NCBI GenBank assembly: GCA_035479875.1
Contig: DATIIH010000013.1
Coordinates: 46,170-110,169 of the forward strand
Source: PMNU01 sp035479875
GTDB taxonomy: Bacteria > Patescibacteriota > Saccharimonadia > Saccharimonadales > UBA4665
DNA: 64,000 nt
Direction: 5' to 3'
Shown: in pieces, positions 24,068 to 34,161 of the stretch
Layout: every line of letters begins with the position of its first letter
How positions within the stretch are numbered: position 1 is the first letter of the stretch
Made by a program: the position numbers and the translations under genes
Notes under the pieces: generated by a model
Seen by the model: the letters and a program-made list of their open reading frames with translations, nothing else
What the model was told of the DNA's origin: nothing
Database searches by the model: none

Positions 24068-27000
24068 TTTGCGATAGCCAGAGGGTGGCGTCGGTGGTGG
24101 GTTTGATGGGCATAATATGCACATCCTGCGACGGATCAACCGCGAACTCGATGCTCTGGTAGGTGGCGGGGATAACGCCCTGCCATACGACGGTGTTTCC
24201 CTGGCGAATGCTCACCAACTGGCCGGCCGGAACGAGCGCTTTGGCGGTAATGCCGAGTGTTACCGATTGCTCGACTGGACTAGTGTGCAGCAGACGTTTA
24301 ACTTGCAAAACGCCGTCGTGCCCCACTTCTTGCGTCTGCATAATAACGCTATTTTTGATGGGCGCATGGAAGCCGGCAGCGGGCGCCGCTACATAGCCAG
24401 ACATCGGACCCGGCAGCACGCGGTAGCCCCACGCGGTGTCTTGCAGTACAGGTTCGGGGCTGCTGTGCATGAGTTGCAAGCCAGCAATTGGGCCAGGGTT
24501 TTTGACTGCGTGGACTACGACAAAGTCGATACCCAATGTGCGCAGGCCAGGCACCGCCTGCGGGCTCGCCAAATTCAATACGGCGTGGCGCGCGAACAGT
24601 GGCTGTGGGTTGCTGACTATGCCGTTGAGCAGGTGTTTGCCATCTACGCGCTGGTACGTGTTGTAGTACACCGAATATGCGCTAGTACCGGGCTCGTCGA
24701 GCGGGTACTCGGCCATATCTTGGTAAGCTTGCTGGGTGCTGAGCCAGGTGTACAGTTCGGGCACTTGGTTGTAGCCAGCCACCGGGCGCGGTGGCACAAA
24801 TGTCAGGTATTCGGTGAACACCAGGGCAAACACTAGAACTGCTACGGCCACGCGGTGCCATCTCACTTTTATGCGCTCGAGTAGCAGCGCCAGGCCATAG
24901 CTGGCCAGCACCACCAGGGCGATATTGACGATCACGCTCAGCCGGGCAAAAACGCGCCACAGCTGCACTGCACGAATTAATACGTCACTGGGCATAACCA
25001 GCGAGCCGAGGCGCGGCGGGAAGCTCATGAGTACGGCCGCGACAAACACGACGCCAAAAATCCACGCTATGGCACGTGGTTGCAAGCGAGCGCGCTCAAG
25101 CACTAGCGGCTTTTTGCGCCTCAATCCAACGAACGAACGCACTACCAAAAACGCCGCCAGCGCCATGAGCGTAATACTCAGGCTCAAAATATTCTCGGCT
25201 GGGTTGGAACCGTGATTATCACGCTTGGCGTACGCGCCAAACACATGATTGGTGAGCGGATTAAGTGCATTAGGCACAAGATATTCGAGCGGCCGGGCGC
25301 CATACACTTCGGCTTCTTGGTAGATGCTGTCGCGTGTGGCCGCCAACAAGCCACTTATCTGGCTTGAAGCATGCAAGTCCACATACAGCACGGGCGCCAC
25401 ACACACTACTGCCGCACCAAATGTCAGAAGCAATAGTTTGAAACGGCGAACCAGTCCGGATTTGAGCCGCCAACCGTCCCGCGCAAGCGTAGACAGCACC
25501 ATGGCTGCCAATAATGCGGCAACCAGCACGCCGCCAAGCAGAATAAAGTAGCCGTCGATATATGCGAACAGAGCAACGGGCAGCGCCAGAAGCAACGCCT
25601 TCTTAAGGCTCGGCTCACGCCAAAACCACAAAAACAACCACGCTGCGGCAATAAATACCGCCTCAAATACATACGAAATGTGCACGCCCGTCTTGTTCTG
25701 TAAGTAAGGCGTAAAGGCTACCGCAAAGCCTGCTAGCAAGGCAACGAGCGTGCGGCCGCCAAGTAGCCACCGCACGAACGCAAACATCGCGAGCGCCGCC
25801 GACATGAAACCAATCATCGACAAGACGTTAAAGCTGCACACCGGGCCAACGACCTTAGCTATCAGCCAAAATGGAATAAAAATAGCTTGGGCAGTAATTT
25901 GAGTTGGCTGCCACAACGACTCGCCGTAAGGATAGCTAAAGTCGATGCTTTGACCAAGCCATGGCGAATGGCTATCGGCGCTGTAGTAGGCGATCATGCC
26001 AGCGGTGTTGTCGCCAGGAAAACTTAAAAGCGATTGGGTGCAGTGCGTAGCGGCACCGCCCATGTAATACAGTGTGCATGCAGCATACAGCACAAAGGCC
26101 GCGCTATATGCCATGCCGCGTGGATAACGAGCGGCAACGCGTTGCAACCTTTGCCACATAATCATCAGCACGCCGCGCCAGATGCCCGCGCCGTACAGAA
26201 CGGCGAACACCGGTGTCAGCAGCCACAAACTCAGCGCGCTGGCAGCCGGAACGCCGCGCAGTAGCACGGCCAGTAGCTCCAAAAGCCAGAACACAGCAAA
26301 TGCTATGAGTGCCAAAATCGGACGCACAGCCAGCACGGCCAACGCCAACGGTGTGGCTATCAAAAACCCGATGAGCGGTATAAAAAACCGGTTGCCCGGC
26401 TTAAAAAATCCGTCTGCAAAAAACGTACCGCGCTTAAAGGTGTGCCGTGTAAACGCCGAGAATCGGTCGCGTGAATGGTACAAACACGAAAACTCTGGTG
26501 CAATAGTGAGTTTGACCTCTCGGGTAAGATTGCGCAGTAGGGCGGTGTCGTCGCTCACAAACTGGTAGTTGGCGTTCTGCGGCTTAAACTCCTCTATGTA
26601 GCGCATAAACACTGCGCGCGGGCCTAACAAAAAACCAGTGCCTTTGGGATAATAATCGAACTCGTCAATGCCAAATTGGGTAAGCTTGGGGTTCTGGTAG
26701 TAGCGCCGCCACGCCAAGTGAGTAACCGCATCCCAAAAACGGGCAAAGATATTCCAGCCCAGTTTAATGCGCACGTGGCCGTTCCAGGCTACCAGCTTGG
26801 GGTTCTTGGCCATTTGTTTGGTCACATAGGCCAACGAATTTTCGTCGGCATATACTCGGCTGTCCAAAAATAAGACGAACTCGTGCTTAGTGCGCTCGAT
26901 GCCGGCCTTACGGGCCAAAAAGCGGCCCTTGTTCTTGGGGTAGCTTACCAGATCGATGTGCTTATTCTTGCGCTGCAGATCCTTAATGATAGCCTCGGTG

Positions 27001-27143
27001 TCGTCGGTGCTGCCATCATTTACTACAACAATTTGATAGCTTTTGAGCTTTGCTTTTTGGATCGCACGCTCAACGCGGGCGATGGTTTCGGGCAGCCAGC
27101 TGCCTTCGTTATAACAGGGTATAATAACCGATAGGGCGTGCAT
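24054..27143 (-). CDS. Fusion of GT2 glycosyltransferase and GT-C-like multi-spanning membrane protein
   Basis: A 1029-residue protein. Residues 1-250 are a GT-A family 2 domain (SVIIPCYNEG, VVNDGSTDDTE, LFLDSRVYADE). Residues about 255-345 hold membrane helices as in DPM/GtrB-type enzymes. Residues about 345-830 have about 12 helices of a GT-C-like fold and the rest is an extracytoplasmic domain. The GT-C half is homologous by eye to the separate protein at 30626-32797 (shared PYGE...P...IPFW and LPVALFAYIDGYF/AVPFYVDGYY). One chain could thus charge a polyprenyl phosphate inside and use it outside. That coupling is inference. Confidence 0.8.
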   Translation of the reverse strand: MHALSVIIPCYNEGSWLPETIARVERAIQKAKLKSYQIVVVNDGSTDDTEAIIKDLQRKNKHIDLVSYPKNKGRFLARKAGIERTKHEFVLFLDSRVYADENSLAYVTKQMAKNPKLVAWNGHVRIKLGWNIFARFWDAVTHLAWRRYYQNPKLTQFGIDEFDYYPKGTGFLLGPRAVFMRYIEEFKPQNANYQFVSDDTALLRNLTREVKLTIAPEFSCLYHSRDRFSAFTRHTFKRGTFFADGFFKPGNRFFIPLIGFLIATPLALAVLAVRPILALIAFAVFWLLELLAVLLRGVPAASALSLWLLTPVFAVLYGAGIWRGVLMIMWQRLQRVAARYPRGMAYSAAFVLYAACTLYYMGGAATHCTQSLLSFPGDNTAGMIAYYSADSHSPWLGQSIDFSYPYGESLWQPTQITAQAIFIPFWLIAKVVGPVCSFNVLSMIGFMSAALAMFAFVRWLLGGRTLVALLAGFAVAFTPYLQNKTGVHISYVFEAVFIAAAWLFLWFWREPSLKKALLLALPVALFAYIDGYFILLGGVLVAALLAAMVLSTLARDGWRLKSGLVRRFKLLLLTFGAAVVCVAPVLYVDLHASSQISGLLAATRDSIYQEAEVYGARPLEYLVPNALNPLTNHVFGAYAKRDNHGSNPAENILSLSITLMALAAFLVVRSFVGLRRKKPLVLERARLQPRAIAWIFGVVFVAAVLMSFPPRLGSLVMPSDVLIRAVQLWRVFARLSVIVNIALVVLASYGLALLLERIKVRWHRVAVAVLVFALVFTEYLTFVPPRPVAGYNQVPELYTWLSTQQAYQDMAEYPLDEPGTSAYSVYYNTYQRVDGKHLLNGIVSNPQPLFARHAVLNLASPQAVPGLRTLGIDFVVVHAVKNPGPIAGLQLMHSSPEPVLQDTAWGYRVLPGPMSGYVAAPAAGFHAPIKNSVIMQTQEVGHDGVLQVKRLLHTSPVEQSVTLGITAKALVPAGQLVSIRQGNTVVWQGVIPATYQSIEFAVDPSQDVHIMPIKPTTDATLWLSQITVE

Positions 27144-27159
27144 TATGGTCCACTTTTAC

Positions 27160-27171
27160 TTACTATAGTAA
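27160..27171. promoter_or_regulatory. Palindromic bidirectional -10 element
   Basis: TTACTATAGTAA is a perfect 12-bp palindrome holding TATAGT on both strands (27164-27169 plus, 27167-27162 minus) between the divergent GT2 fusion (ATG 27143) and flippase (ATG 27204) genes. Confidence 0.45.
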
Positions 27172-27203
27172 CGATAGCACACCCCTCGGGCTACCTCCAA
27201 TCT

Positions 27204-28511
27204 ATGCAAAATATCCAATACGTCAAAAATATGATTAAAGGTATCGGCAGCTTTACGGCGCTGAGCCTGGTAGCTTCGTTTTGCAACTTTTTGTTTAACT
27301 TTGCACTGATTCGTTTATTGAGCGTTCAAGAGTTCCGCGACCTCACATTGGCCAACAACATGATTAACGTATTCGGCAACTTATTTGTGGCGCTTAACAT
27401 TATTAGCATCGCCGTCTTCTACGTTTCTAAGGAGCGTCAGGCCGATATCATCCGCGCCTGCCAAAAGATTATTTATGTGCTGTACATCTTGTTGCTGGCT
27501 GGCTGTGTTATTTTTAGCGGGCAGCTCGAGCGGCGCACAGGGCTACACGACCGCGTGGTGCTCGACCTTACCCTGGCGGTCATCTTTTGCAGCATCCCGG
27601 TGATGGTCTTAAACGCCATTTACCTGGGCACGGGGCGGTTTACCAAATCTGCGGTGCTCAACGTAAGTTTGGCATTTGGGCGGCTAGTGCTTGGTGCTAT
27701 CGGCGCGGCGCTACTTACTACACACAAAGATTTGGCAGCGGTGGGCGGCATTCTCCTAGTATTTGTGGTGGTGTTTGGATTGTTCTCGCTGTTTGAGGAT
27801 AGCGAGCGGCGGCGCAAAAACTTAGAGATGTTTAAACGCATTTGGGCGGCGCCGGTGCATGTTTTGGGACGCCAGCGGCTGCTTTTGACTTCGAGCGTGA
27901 TGTACGCCATAACGATTAACTTTTTGCTCGGCATGGACCTCTTTATGTTTGGCCAGTTCTTTACTAACCAACAGTCGGCCGATTACGCCGCCGTGTCGGT
28001 GATTGGCAAGCTAATTTTCTTTGCCCTGGCGCCGGTGTCGATTTATTTAGCCGCCAAGCAACAAGAACTCATCCACAAAAAACCGCGCCTGGCGCTTAAA
28101 GCTTCACTGGCCGTCGACGTAGCGATTGTAGTTGCAGCTGGAGTGCTGTGGCTGGTACCGCACGGCTTTATTAGCCTGCTCGTGCACCGGCCAGCGGGCA
28201 TTAACGTGGGGTATCTGGACTTATCAATTCTGTTTAATGCCGCGGTAGTGCTTACCAACCACCAGATTATCGAAGGTATCGTTGGCAAGCGGCAGCGCCT
28301 GGTGATCGTCACGGCTTTGGGATTACTGATAGTCAACGGCGGGCTGTTCTTTTTCTTTCGCACCATTGCCCACGGTGTTCATGGCCACTCCACTGCCAGC
28401 TTAGCTTTAGGCATACCAGCAGTAGCAATGGCGCTCGCCTCGCTGGTGCTCTTTGTATCGACACATCTTCAAAAACGAGCTAGCGTAGCCACTGCTTCAC
28501 CCGGTGCATAG
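27204..28511 (+). CDS. MOP-family polysaccharide flippase (Wzx-like)
   Basis: A 435-residue membrane protein with about 12-14 helices and the N-terminal pattern of MOP/Wzx exporters (FTALSLVASFCNFLFNFALIRLLSVQEFRDLTLANNM). It should flip lipid-linked oligosaccharide across the membrane. I chose ATG 27204 over the ORF start at 27138 because the earlier codons precede the bidirectional promoter. There is no SD; the upstream CTACCTCC is instead anti-SD-like. The last 32 nt overlap the convergent membrane-protein gene. Confidence 0.83.
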   Translation: MQNIQYVKNMIKGIGSFTALSLVASFCNFLFNFALIRLLSVQEFRDLTLANNMINVFGNLFVALNIISIAVFYVSKERQADIIRACQKIIYVLYILLLAGCVIFSGQLERRTGLHDRVVLDLTLAVIFCSIPVMVLNAIYLGTGRFTKSAVLNVSLAFGRLVLGAIGAALLTTHKDLAAVGGILLVFVVVFGLFSLFEDSERRRKNLEMFKRIWAAPVHVLGRQRLLLTSSVMYAITINFLLGMDLFMFGQFFTNQQSADYAAVSVIGKLIFFALAPVSIYLAAKQQELIHKKPRLALKASLAVDVAIVVAAGVLWLVPHGFISLLVHRPAGINVGYLDLSILFNAAVVLTNHQIIEGIVGKRQRLVIVTALGLLIVNGGLFFFFRTIAHGVHGHSTASLALGIPAVAMALASLVLFVSTHLQKRASVATASPGA

Positions 28512-29448
28512 CCGGTGTGCCGGTGTAGAGTGAACGATCGATGGCGGCCGTGAGCATCAAGCCGGTAACAAGTAGCGCATAGGCGCTCACGGCAATGCCG
28601 TAGTCACCAAGGCCAAAGCTATAAATCTGCTGCAGGGCACCTGGCAAGAAGATACTCGTGGCGTAGCGGTGCACTAGGAACACGACGGCTAAAAGGCCAA
28701 CACCCAAAAACGTATAAAAGATGCGCAGGCCACGGAACTGTGGGCTGCGCTCGGTGCGCAGTAGCATCGTAGCCCATAGTCCGCGCAACACAACCAGGCC
28801 AACAACAACGACTACCCAAACGCTGACGGTTGGCGCTCCCAAAACCTCAGGCAAGCCAAACGAATACGGCAGCGCATGCATCACGCCGTAGGTGAATAGC
28901 GGCGTTGCCACCACCAATACCAGCACCTTAGCAGTAAAGAGCACGAACACACGCCGCGAAACGCGCTCCAATATGGCGTGCCACAGTACGCGTGCCACCA
29001 ACGCTAGGCCAAACACCAGTAGCACCGGCTTTGCATTATCGCCTACACCAGCCAGCAGGCCCACAGTAATCACCACGGCCGCAATGGCCGCTAGCTTGCC
29101 TTTGGTAAGGAAGTATTCTTGCACCGCAGCCAACACGGCGGCATATATGCTCACCAGCCACAGCCCACGTAACGAGAATGTCGAACACAGAGCAAGCGCC
29201 AAAGCCACCGTAAACAGCGAGGCTACACGCGAGGCGCCGGCGCTTAGAAGCAGCTTGAGCGCCAAACCAACAAACACCAACGCAGCCAGCAATCGCCAAC
29301 CGTAATCACCGGCCGTCGTCGCGCCATTGGCCGACCAACACACCGCAACTACTATCGCAACCAGGCCAGCAGTCGGCATCGACAAATCTACCCGGGCGTG
29401 CGCTTGGTCCAGTTCGAAGAACGATGACAGTACCTTTGTGAACTTCAT
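28480..29448 (-). CDS. Polytopic membrane protein of unknown function
   Basis: A 322-residue protein, mostly hydrophobic with about 9 helices and a short amphipathic N-terminus (about 1-25). I see no motif that assigns it to a transporter or enzyme family. Its position between flippase and GT4 genes suggests a part in glycan assembly or export. A minus-strand TATAGA 5 nt before the ATG hints at a leaderless mRNA. Confidence 0.6.
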   Translation of the reverse strand: MKFTKVLSSFFELDQAHARVDLSMPTAGLVAIVVAVCWSANGATTAGDYGWRLLAALVFVGLALKLLLSAGASRVASLFTVALALALCSTFSLRGLWLVSIYAAVLAAVQEYFLTKGKLAAIAAVVITVGLLAGVGDNAKPVLLVFGLALVARVLWHAILERVSRRVFVLFTAKVLVLVVATPLFTYGVMHALPYSFGLPEVLGAPTVSVWVVVVVGLVVLRGLWATMLLRTERSPQFRGLRIFYTFLGVGLLAVVFLVHRYATSIFLPGALQQIYSFGLGDYGIAVSAYALLVTGLMLTAAIDRSLYTGTPAMHRVKQWLR

Positions 29449-29486
29449 AATAGTCTATAAATATTCTATACTAACAACCGTACCGT

Positions 29487-30623
29487 ATGAAAATATTTGT
29501 AGAAGCGCACACTTTATTACAGAACCGCAGCGGCGTAGGTTGGTTTGCCTACGGATTAAGCGAAGGACTGCAAGCTCACCTTAAAGCCGGTGACAGCCTG
29601 AGTCTCCTCACCCATCCACGCGAGCCCATCGACCTCGGCACGCTCCTGGATAACGATCAGACATATCACAAGCCCATCGACTGGCTACCGGCGCGTGCTT
29701 ACCACAGTCTCAAGTTTCATAACCTGATGCCACCGCTCGACCTCCTGTACGGCAAAGGCGTATATATCTTCCCTAACTTTATCCGCTGGCCGTTGGCTCA
29801 GGCGCCATCAGTTATCGCTATTCACGACCTCAGCATGTACGATTACCCGGAATATTCCTCACCGCAAAACCTGGCCTTTATGACGCGCCACTTTAAGCGC
29901 TCGGCCGAACAAGCTGACCTTATCATGGCCGTATCCGAATTCAGCAAGCGCACGCTCTGCGACCGCCTTAACATCCCCAAAGAGAAAGTAATTGTTACCT
30001 ACCCAGCCGTGCCCGCTCATTACTACGCACGCACCGATGACGAGGTTAGAGCTGCCAAAGCCAAGTACAGCATCTTTGGCAAATATATGATTTTTGTGAG
30101 CAACCTGGAGCCGCGCAAAAACCTGGAGGGCATCATCGCCGCGTACCGTATGCTGCCGGCTAAGCTTAAGCAAGAGGTCAGTCTGGTGCTCGTCGGCGGG
30201 CATGGCTGGCGCGACGACGACATTCGCAACGCAATTACTGAGGCACGACTGGCCGGCGACCGCGTAATCCAGCCTGGCTACGTTGATGAAGATGATTTGC
30301 CCGCGCTATACACGGGAGCCGAAGCATCAACATATGTCAGCCACTACGAAGGCTTCGGCATTCCGATCCTCGAAGCCATGGCCTGCGGCACGCCAGTGAT
30401 TGGCGGTGACAACACCGGCATGCCGGAATCAGCCGGCAAAGCAGCCATACTGGTTGACTCGCAAGACTTTGACCAAATCAGCCATGCCATGCACGAGCTG
30501 CTCACCAAGCCAGCACTGCGCAACAAACACATCGAAGCCGGTCTTAAGCAAGTCAAAAAATTCGACTGGCAAAAAAGCGCCGGTAAATTGATAGCTGCCC
30601 TGCACGAGCAGCACTTAGTATAG
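29487..30623 (+). CDS. GT4-family glycosyltransferase
   Basis: A 378-residue GT-B enzyme with N-terminal RSGVGWFAYGL, VSEFSKRTL, the mid-protein VSNLEPRKNLEGIIAAY loop, and YEGFGIPILEAMACGTPVI (EX7E). It is close to mannosyltransferase-like bacterial GT4 enzymes and to the genes at 37803 and 40314. TATACT lies 14 nt before the ATG. It converges on the GT-C-like gene with a 2-nt gap. Confidence 0.9.
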   Translation: MKIFVEAHTLLQNRSGVGWFAYGLSEGLQAHLKAGDSLSLLTHPREPIDLGTLLDNDQTYHKPIDWLPARAYHSLKFHNLMPPLDLLYGKGVYIFPNFIRWPLAQAPSVIAIHDLSMYDYPEYSSPQNLAFMTRHFKRSAEQADLIMAVSEFSKRTLCDRLNIPKEKVIVTYPAVPAHYYARTDDEVRAAKAKYSIFGKYMIFVSNLEPRKNLEGIIAAYRMLPAKLKQEVSLVLVGGHGWRDDDIRNAITEARLAGDRVIQPGYVDEDDLPALYTGAEASTYVSHYEGFGIPILEAMACGTPVIGGDNTGMPESAGKAAILVDSQDFDQISHAMHELLTKPALRNKHIEAGLKQVKKFDWQKSAGKLIAALHEQHLV

Positions 30624-30625
30624 AT

Positions 30626-32797
30626 TTACTCGTCGGCGGGCTGCGCGCCCAGCCCAGTAATATACACGCTGCCGGATGGCGTGCTGCCGATAATCTGCAT
30701 GCGGACATCATCGCTGCTGTTCACGTTGTAGATAGCTGCCAGTTGTTGGCCAGGAGTTAGATGGATGGTGTCGATGACATGCCCGCTCTGGCTGAGCACG
30801 ATGTCGTTGCCCGCGAATGTAGGCAAACTAGTAATAACAAACGAGATGGTTTTGAGACTACCTTGCTGGTCGCTTACGCCGGGCATTGGCAAAACCCGCA
30901 GCAAGCCGAGGCCACTGGTATCAAAAGCGAAATTGGTTGTTAAATTGGGCTGAGGCAGGCTGGTGAACCCTGCTTGTGCCACGAGTGCGTACTTGGCGGC
31001 CGGAATGTCGCCAGCAATCTTAAATACATTGACGTCATGCGCATAGCCAGCGTCGCCCACACTCGCGCTGTAGGCCAGCACCAAGCCGGGAGTGCCCACA
31101 TCGTTAGGGATTTCGTGCGTCATGATCGCCTGCACGCCAAGCGCTTTGAGCACCGGCAATGTTTGCGGGTCATTAAGTCCCATAATACTGGCGCGCAGCG
31201 GCGCTCCAACGGCTGTAATGCTGCCGGCATTGATCATCTGTTTGTGATTAACCTGCTGCTCGGTAGTATACAGCGAAGCCTCGCCGGCCGGCTCGTCTAC
31301 CAACGGGTAATCGGCAATCACGGACACATCACGCTGCTGCGCCAGCCAGGTGTTGGCCGACGACAAATTGCCGTAATACCAGATATCATGGCGATGAAAC
31401 GGATTGAATGACAAATACTCAAAGAGAGTCACAAAAATGACGAGCGCTAGCAGGCCCCACTGTTTTGCCCGCCCATGCACTGACTTGAGCAAGATCGCCA
31501 AGCCGGTGGCTGCTACTGGCAAAAGCACTACGTCAATCAGCAGCACCAGCCGTGAGTACACCCTCCAGTACTGCACTAGCTTAGACAGCACGCCGGTTGG
31601 TAACGGCAGCCGATGGCCGTGCAGTCGGACATACGGCGGCAATGTCATCACAAAGGCTACGCCGGCAATCAGTAGCAGGATGCCAATGGTCAGCTTGTTT
31701 ACTCGCGTCTCTTTAAGCTTTTTAACACCTCGCCGCTTCCAAAAGTAGTACATCGTGTAGATCACCAGCCCCACAAGCACTAGGCCGAGATACATGGTGT
31801 ACTCCGACGGATTAGAGCCGTGGGTGTGCGTCGCTCTAAAATTAGTCACCCATGCACCAAATACCGGATGGGTCAGTATCGGCAGCACGTAGTCGTACCA
31901 GCGTGCCGTGTAGGCAATCACATTGCCAATAAAGTCACCGCGGGCCAACGCCAGCTCGGCGGCAATCTGCGCACCATATACCAGCTTGACGTAGATAATC
32001 GGTAGCAGTAAAACCACGGTTGTGCCGAGCAGCAAGCTCAAGTTAATCAGCAGCGCCTTAAACTCGGCGGCCGTCTGCTTACTGAGCTGCCACAGGCCTT
32101 TGCCCATTAAGAACACCAGTGGCGGGCCCACTAAGATCATGGTAAAGAGTACGTAGTAACCATCGACGTAAAAAGGCACTGCGGTGGCCAGCCCCAAAAG
32201 CAACGCGTGTTTGCGTGTGGGCCGCTCCCAAAAATTAATCAGCTGCCACAGCACATACACAAACACAAAGGTCATCACGTAGCCAATCTGGCCAAAGGCT
32301 TTGTACTGGTGCATGGGCAAGTAGGCAAAGGCCACACCGGCCCACAGCGCCGCCTGACGGCTGTGCGTTACCCGCTTGGCTAAGTAGTACATGCCAACGC
32401 CGCAGAGGTAAAACGAAACGAGCACCATAAAGTTCCACGCGGCAACTGCGCCCATAATCTTGGTGAATACCCAGAACGGCACTACCAAGAAGAATGACGT
32501 AACAAGGTCTGGCCGGAACAAGTTCTCGCCGTAAGGATACAGCACCGCATGCGTGGTGCCGCCGAATGGCCCGAGATGCAACGTGCCCAACCAAATCAGC
32601 CCGCCAGTGCCATCGCCCCAAAAACCGTGCACTGCACTGCCAAAATGGAACAAGATTGGGCCCATAAATAGGGCGGCTAGCGCACCAAAGAAGAGGCTGA
32701 CTACTGCGAACTCGCTGCGCCGTGGATGGCGCTTGAGCAGTGCCGCCATTTTACTTTTGGTTAACTTTTCAGTATAATATGTAATCTGCTGTTTCAT
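30626..32797 (-). CDS. GT-C-like multi-spanning membrane glycosyltransferase candidate
   Basis: About 723 residues with some 12 membrane helices (about 30-430) and a C-terminal extracytoplasmic domain. It resembles the C-terminal two-thirds of the GT2 fusion at 24054, so the two are paralogues. It lies divergent to a DPM/GtrB-like GT2 (32817), matching the usual pairing of a GtrB that makes polyprenyl-P-sugar and a GT-C that uses it. The start is uncertain: ATG 32797 is preferred, with ATG 32749 (21 nt after a TATACT) an alternative. Confidence 0.7.
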   Translation of the reverse strand: MKQQITYYTEKLTKSKMAALLKRHPRRSEFAVVSLFFGALAALFMGPILFHFGSAVHGFWGDGTGGLIWLGTLHLGPFGGTTHAVLYPYGENLFRPDLVTSFFLVVPFWVFTKIMGAVAAWNFMVLVSFYLCGVGMYYLAKRVTHSRQAALWAGVAFAYLPMHQYKAFGQIGYVMTFVFVYVLWQLINFWERPTRKHALLLGLATAVPFYVDGYYVLFTMILVGPPLVFLMGKGLWQLSKQTAAEFKALLINLSLLLGTTVVLLLPIIYVKLVYGAQIAAELALARGDFIGNVIAYTARWYDYVLPILTHPVFGAWVTNFRATHTHGSNPSEYTMYLGLVLVGLVIYTMYYFWKRRGVKKLKETRVNKLTIGILLLIAGVAFVMTLPPYVRLHGHRLPLPTGVLSKLVQYWRVYSRLVLLIDVVLLPVAATGLAILLKSVHGRAKQWGLLALVIFVTLFEYLSFNPFHRHDIWYYGNLSSANTWLAQQRDVSVIADYPLVDEPAGEASLYTTEQQVNHKQMINAGSITAVGAPLRASIMGLNDPQTLPVLKALGVQAIMTHEIPNDVGTPGLVLAYSASVGDAGYAHDVNVFKIAGDIPAAKYALVAQAGFTSLPQPNLTTNFAFDTSGLGLLRVLPMPGVSDQQGSLKTISFVITSLPTFAGNDIVLSQSGHVIDTIHLTPGQQLAAIYNVNSSDDVRMQIIGSTPSGSVYITGLGAQPADE

Positions 32798-32799
32798 GC

Positions 32800-32805
32800 T
32801 ATAAT
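32800..32805 (+). promoter_or_regulatory. -10 box of the GtrB-like gene
   Basis: GC-TATAAT followed by 11 nt (including CAGGAC) and the ATG at 32817. Confidence 0.5.
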
Positions 32806-32816
32806 TCACAGGACGT

Positions 32817-33767
32817 ATGCACAAGAATCACACACTATCGATTGTTATTCCAGTTTACAACGAAAGCGCTAACATTGCTGCACTTTATGACGACCTAGTT
32901 GGTGCCATCGGCGACCACGTTAGTGAATTCATCATGATTAACGACGGCAGCACCGACAATTCCGGAGAGCGCATCAAAGAACTGCAAGCCCGCGACAAAC
33001 GCGTCCGCATCATCGACTTTACCCGCAACTTCGGCAAAGAAGCCGCCACCACCGCCGGTTTGTTAGAGGCCACAGGCGAGGCAGTTATTGTCCTCGACGG
33101 CGACGGCCAACACCCGGCGCGTCTGCTGCCACAGTTTATCGACAAATGGCACGAGGGCTACGAAGTGGTTGCCGGACGGCGCATCAGCAACGAAAAAGCC
33201 GGCTTTGTTAAGAACACCGGCTCTGCTTTGTATCACGCGCTGATTCACTTTATCCACGGCCAGGATGCCGAGCCGGGAGACACTGACTTCCGCTTGCTCG
33301 ACCGCAAAGTTGTGACAGCCTTTAATGAGCTGCACGACCACAACCGCATGACGCGCTCGCTCGTCAACTGGCTCGGCTTTAAGCAAACCTACGTCGACTT
33401 TAAAGCCGACCCCCGTACAAACGGCCCGGCTGGCTACAGCCTGCGCAAACTCACCCGCCTGGCGCTCGACGGGCTTACCACCACGTCGATGCGACCGCTC
33501 CTGTTTTCGTCCCTATTTGGCGCGGTGGCGTTTATGGTCGGCGTACTGCTCGGCGCTTTTATGATCATCGAGCAGTTTGCCTTTAACGACCCCCTGCACC
33601 TCGGCTTTAGCGGCAGCGCTTACCTGGCCGTATTCATCTTAGTAATGACCAGCCTAATGCTCATGGGCCAAGGCATCCAGGGCATTTACCTGGCCAACAT
33701 TTACGGCGAGGCGCGTAACCGCCCGCTGTATGTGGTGCGCGAAATCACCAAGCCACACGGCAAATAA
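32817..33767 (+). CDS. GT2 polyprenyl-phosphate sugar synthase (DPM1/GtrB-like)
   Basis: A 316-residue protein: GT-A domain with SIVIPVYNESANI (8-20), MINDGSTDNS and VILDGDGQHP (DxD region), then RKLTRLALDGLTT and two C-terminal membrane helices (about 230-255 and 268-290). It transfers a hexose from a nucleotide sugar to undecaprenyl phosphate on the inner face. The natural partner is the adjacent divergent GT-C-like protein. The sugar is unknown; GDP-mannose is available from this cluster. Confidence 0.9.
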   Translation: MHKNHTLSIVIPVYNESANIAALYDDLVGAIGDHVSEFIMINDGSTDNSGERIKELQARDKRVRIIDFTRNFGKEAATTAGLLEATGEAVIVLDGDGQHPARLLPQFIDKWHEGYEVVAGRRISNEKAGFVKNTGSALYHALIHFIHGQDAEPGDTDFRLLDRKVVTAFNELHDHNRMTRSLVNWLGFKQTYVDFKADPRTNGPAGYSLRKLTRLALDGLTTTSMRPLLFSSLFGAVAFMVGVLLGAFMIIEQFAFNDPLHLGFSGSAYLAVFILVMTSLMLMGQGIQGIYLANIYGEARNRPLYVVREITKPHGK

Positions 33768-33770
33768 TTA

Positions 33771-34142
33771 CTATCCCTGAGGTTCTTCTGTCTGTGGTAG
33801 GGGCGGAATCTGCACCGGCTCTATGCCTATAGCTGCGCTGCGTTCCGCGTCAAAAGGAACACTAGGGTCTAGGTAAGGATTACCGCTATAACCGAGCGCG
33901 GCCTTGAGCGCATCTACGGGGCCAGGGTCGGTGATGCCTGCGTTTACATCGGCAAGGCATTCGCCGTCGACTACCGCTATTCGATGTTGACCGTCCTCAC
34001 CTGCAATCTCGCGCTGCCTATCCTTCCAGCATGCCCCTTTCCCCATAATGCGACAGTACAACATCATATGCGATGTACTCGTGTCACCGGTTCTCGTCAG
34101 CACTCTTGCGGTGCATTCTGCAGTGGATATTTGTCTTGCCAT
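33771..34142 (-). CDS. Small cysteine-containing protein of unknown function
   Basis: A 123-residue soluble protein with four cysteines in its first 60 residues (AEC, YC, GACW, GEC) and a Pro-rich C-terminus (PVQIPPLPQTEEPQG). AAGGA lies 5-6 nt before the ATG at 34142, supporting translation. It is the last gene of the Wzm/Wzt-WecB-Nudix operon, 19 nt after the Nudix-like gene. No domain recognised. Confidence 0.6.
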   Translation of the reverse strand: MARQISTAECTARVLTRTGDTSTSHMMLYCRIMGKGACWKDRQREIAGEDGQHRIAVVDGECLADVNAGITDPGPVDALKAALGYSGNPYLDPSVPFDAERSAAIGIEPVQIPPLPQTEEPQG

Positions 34143-34161
34143 AGATTCCTTATATCATTTT

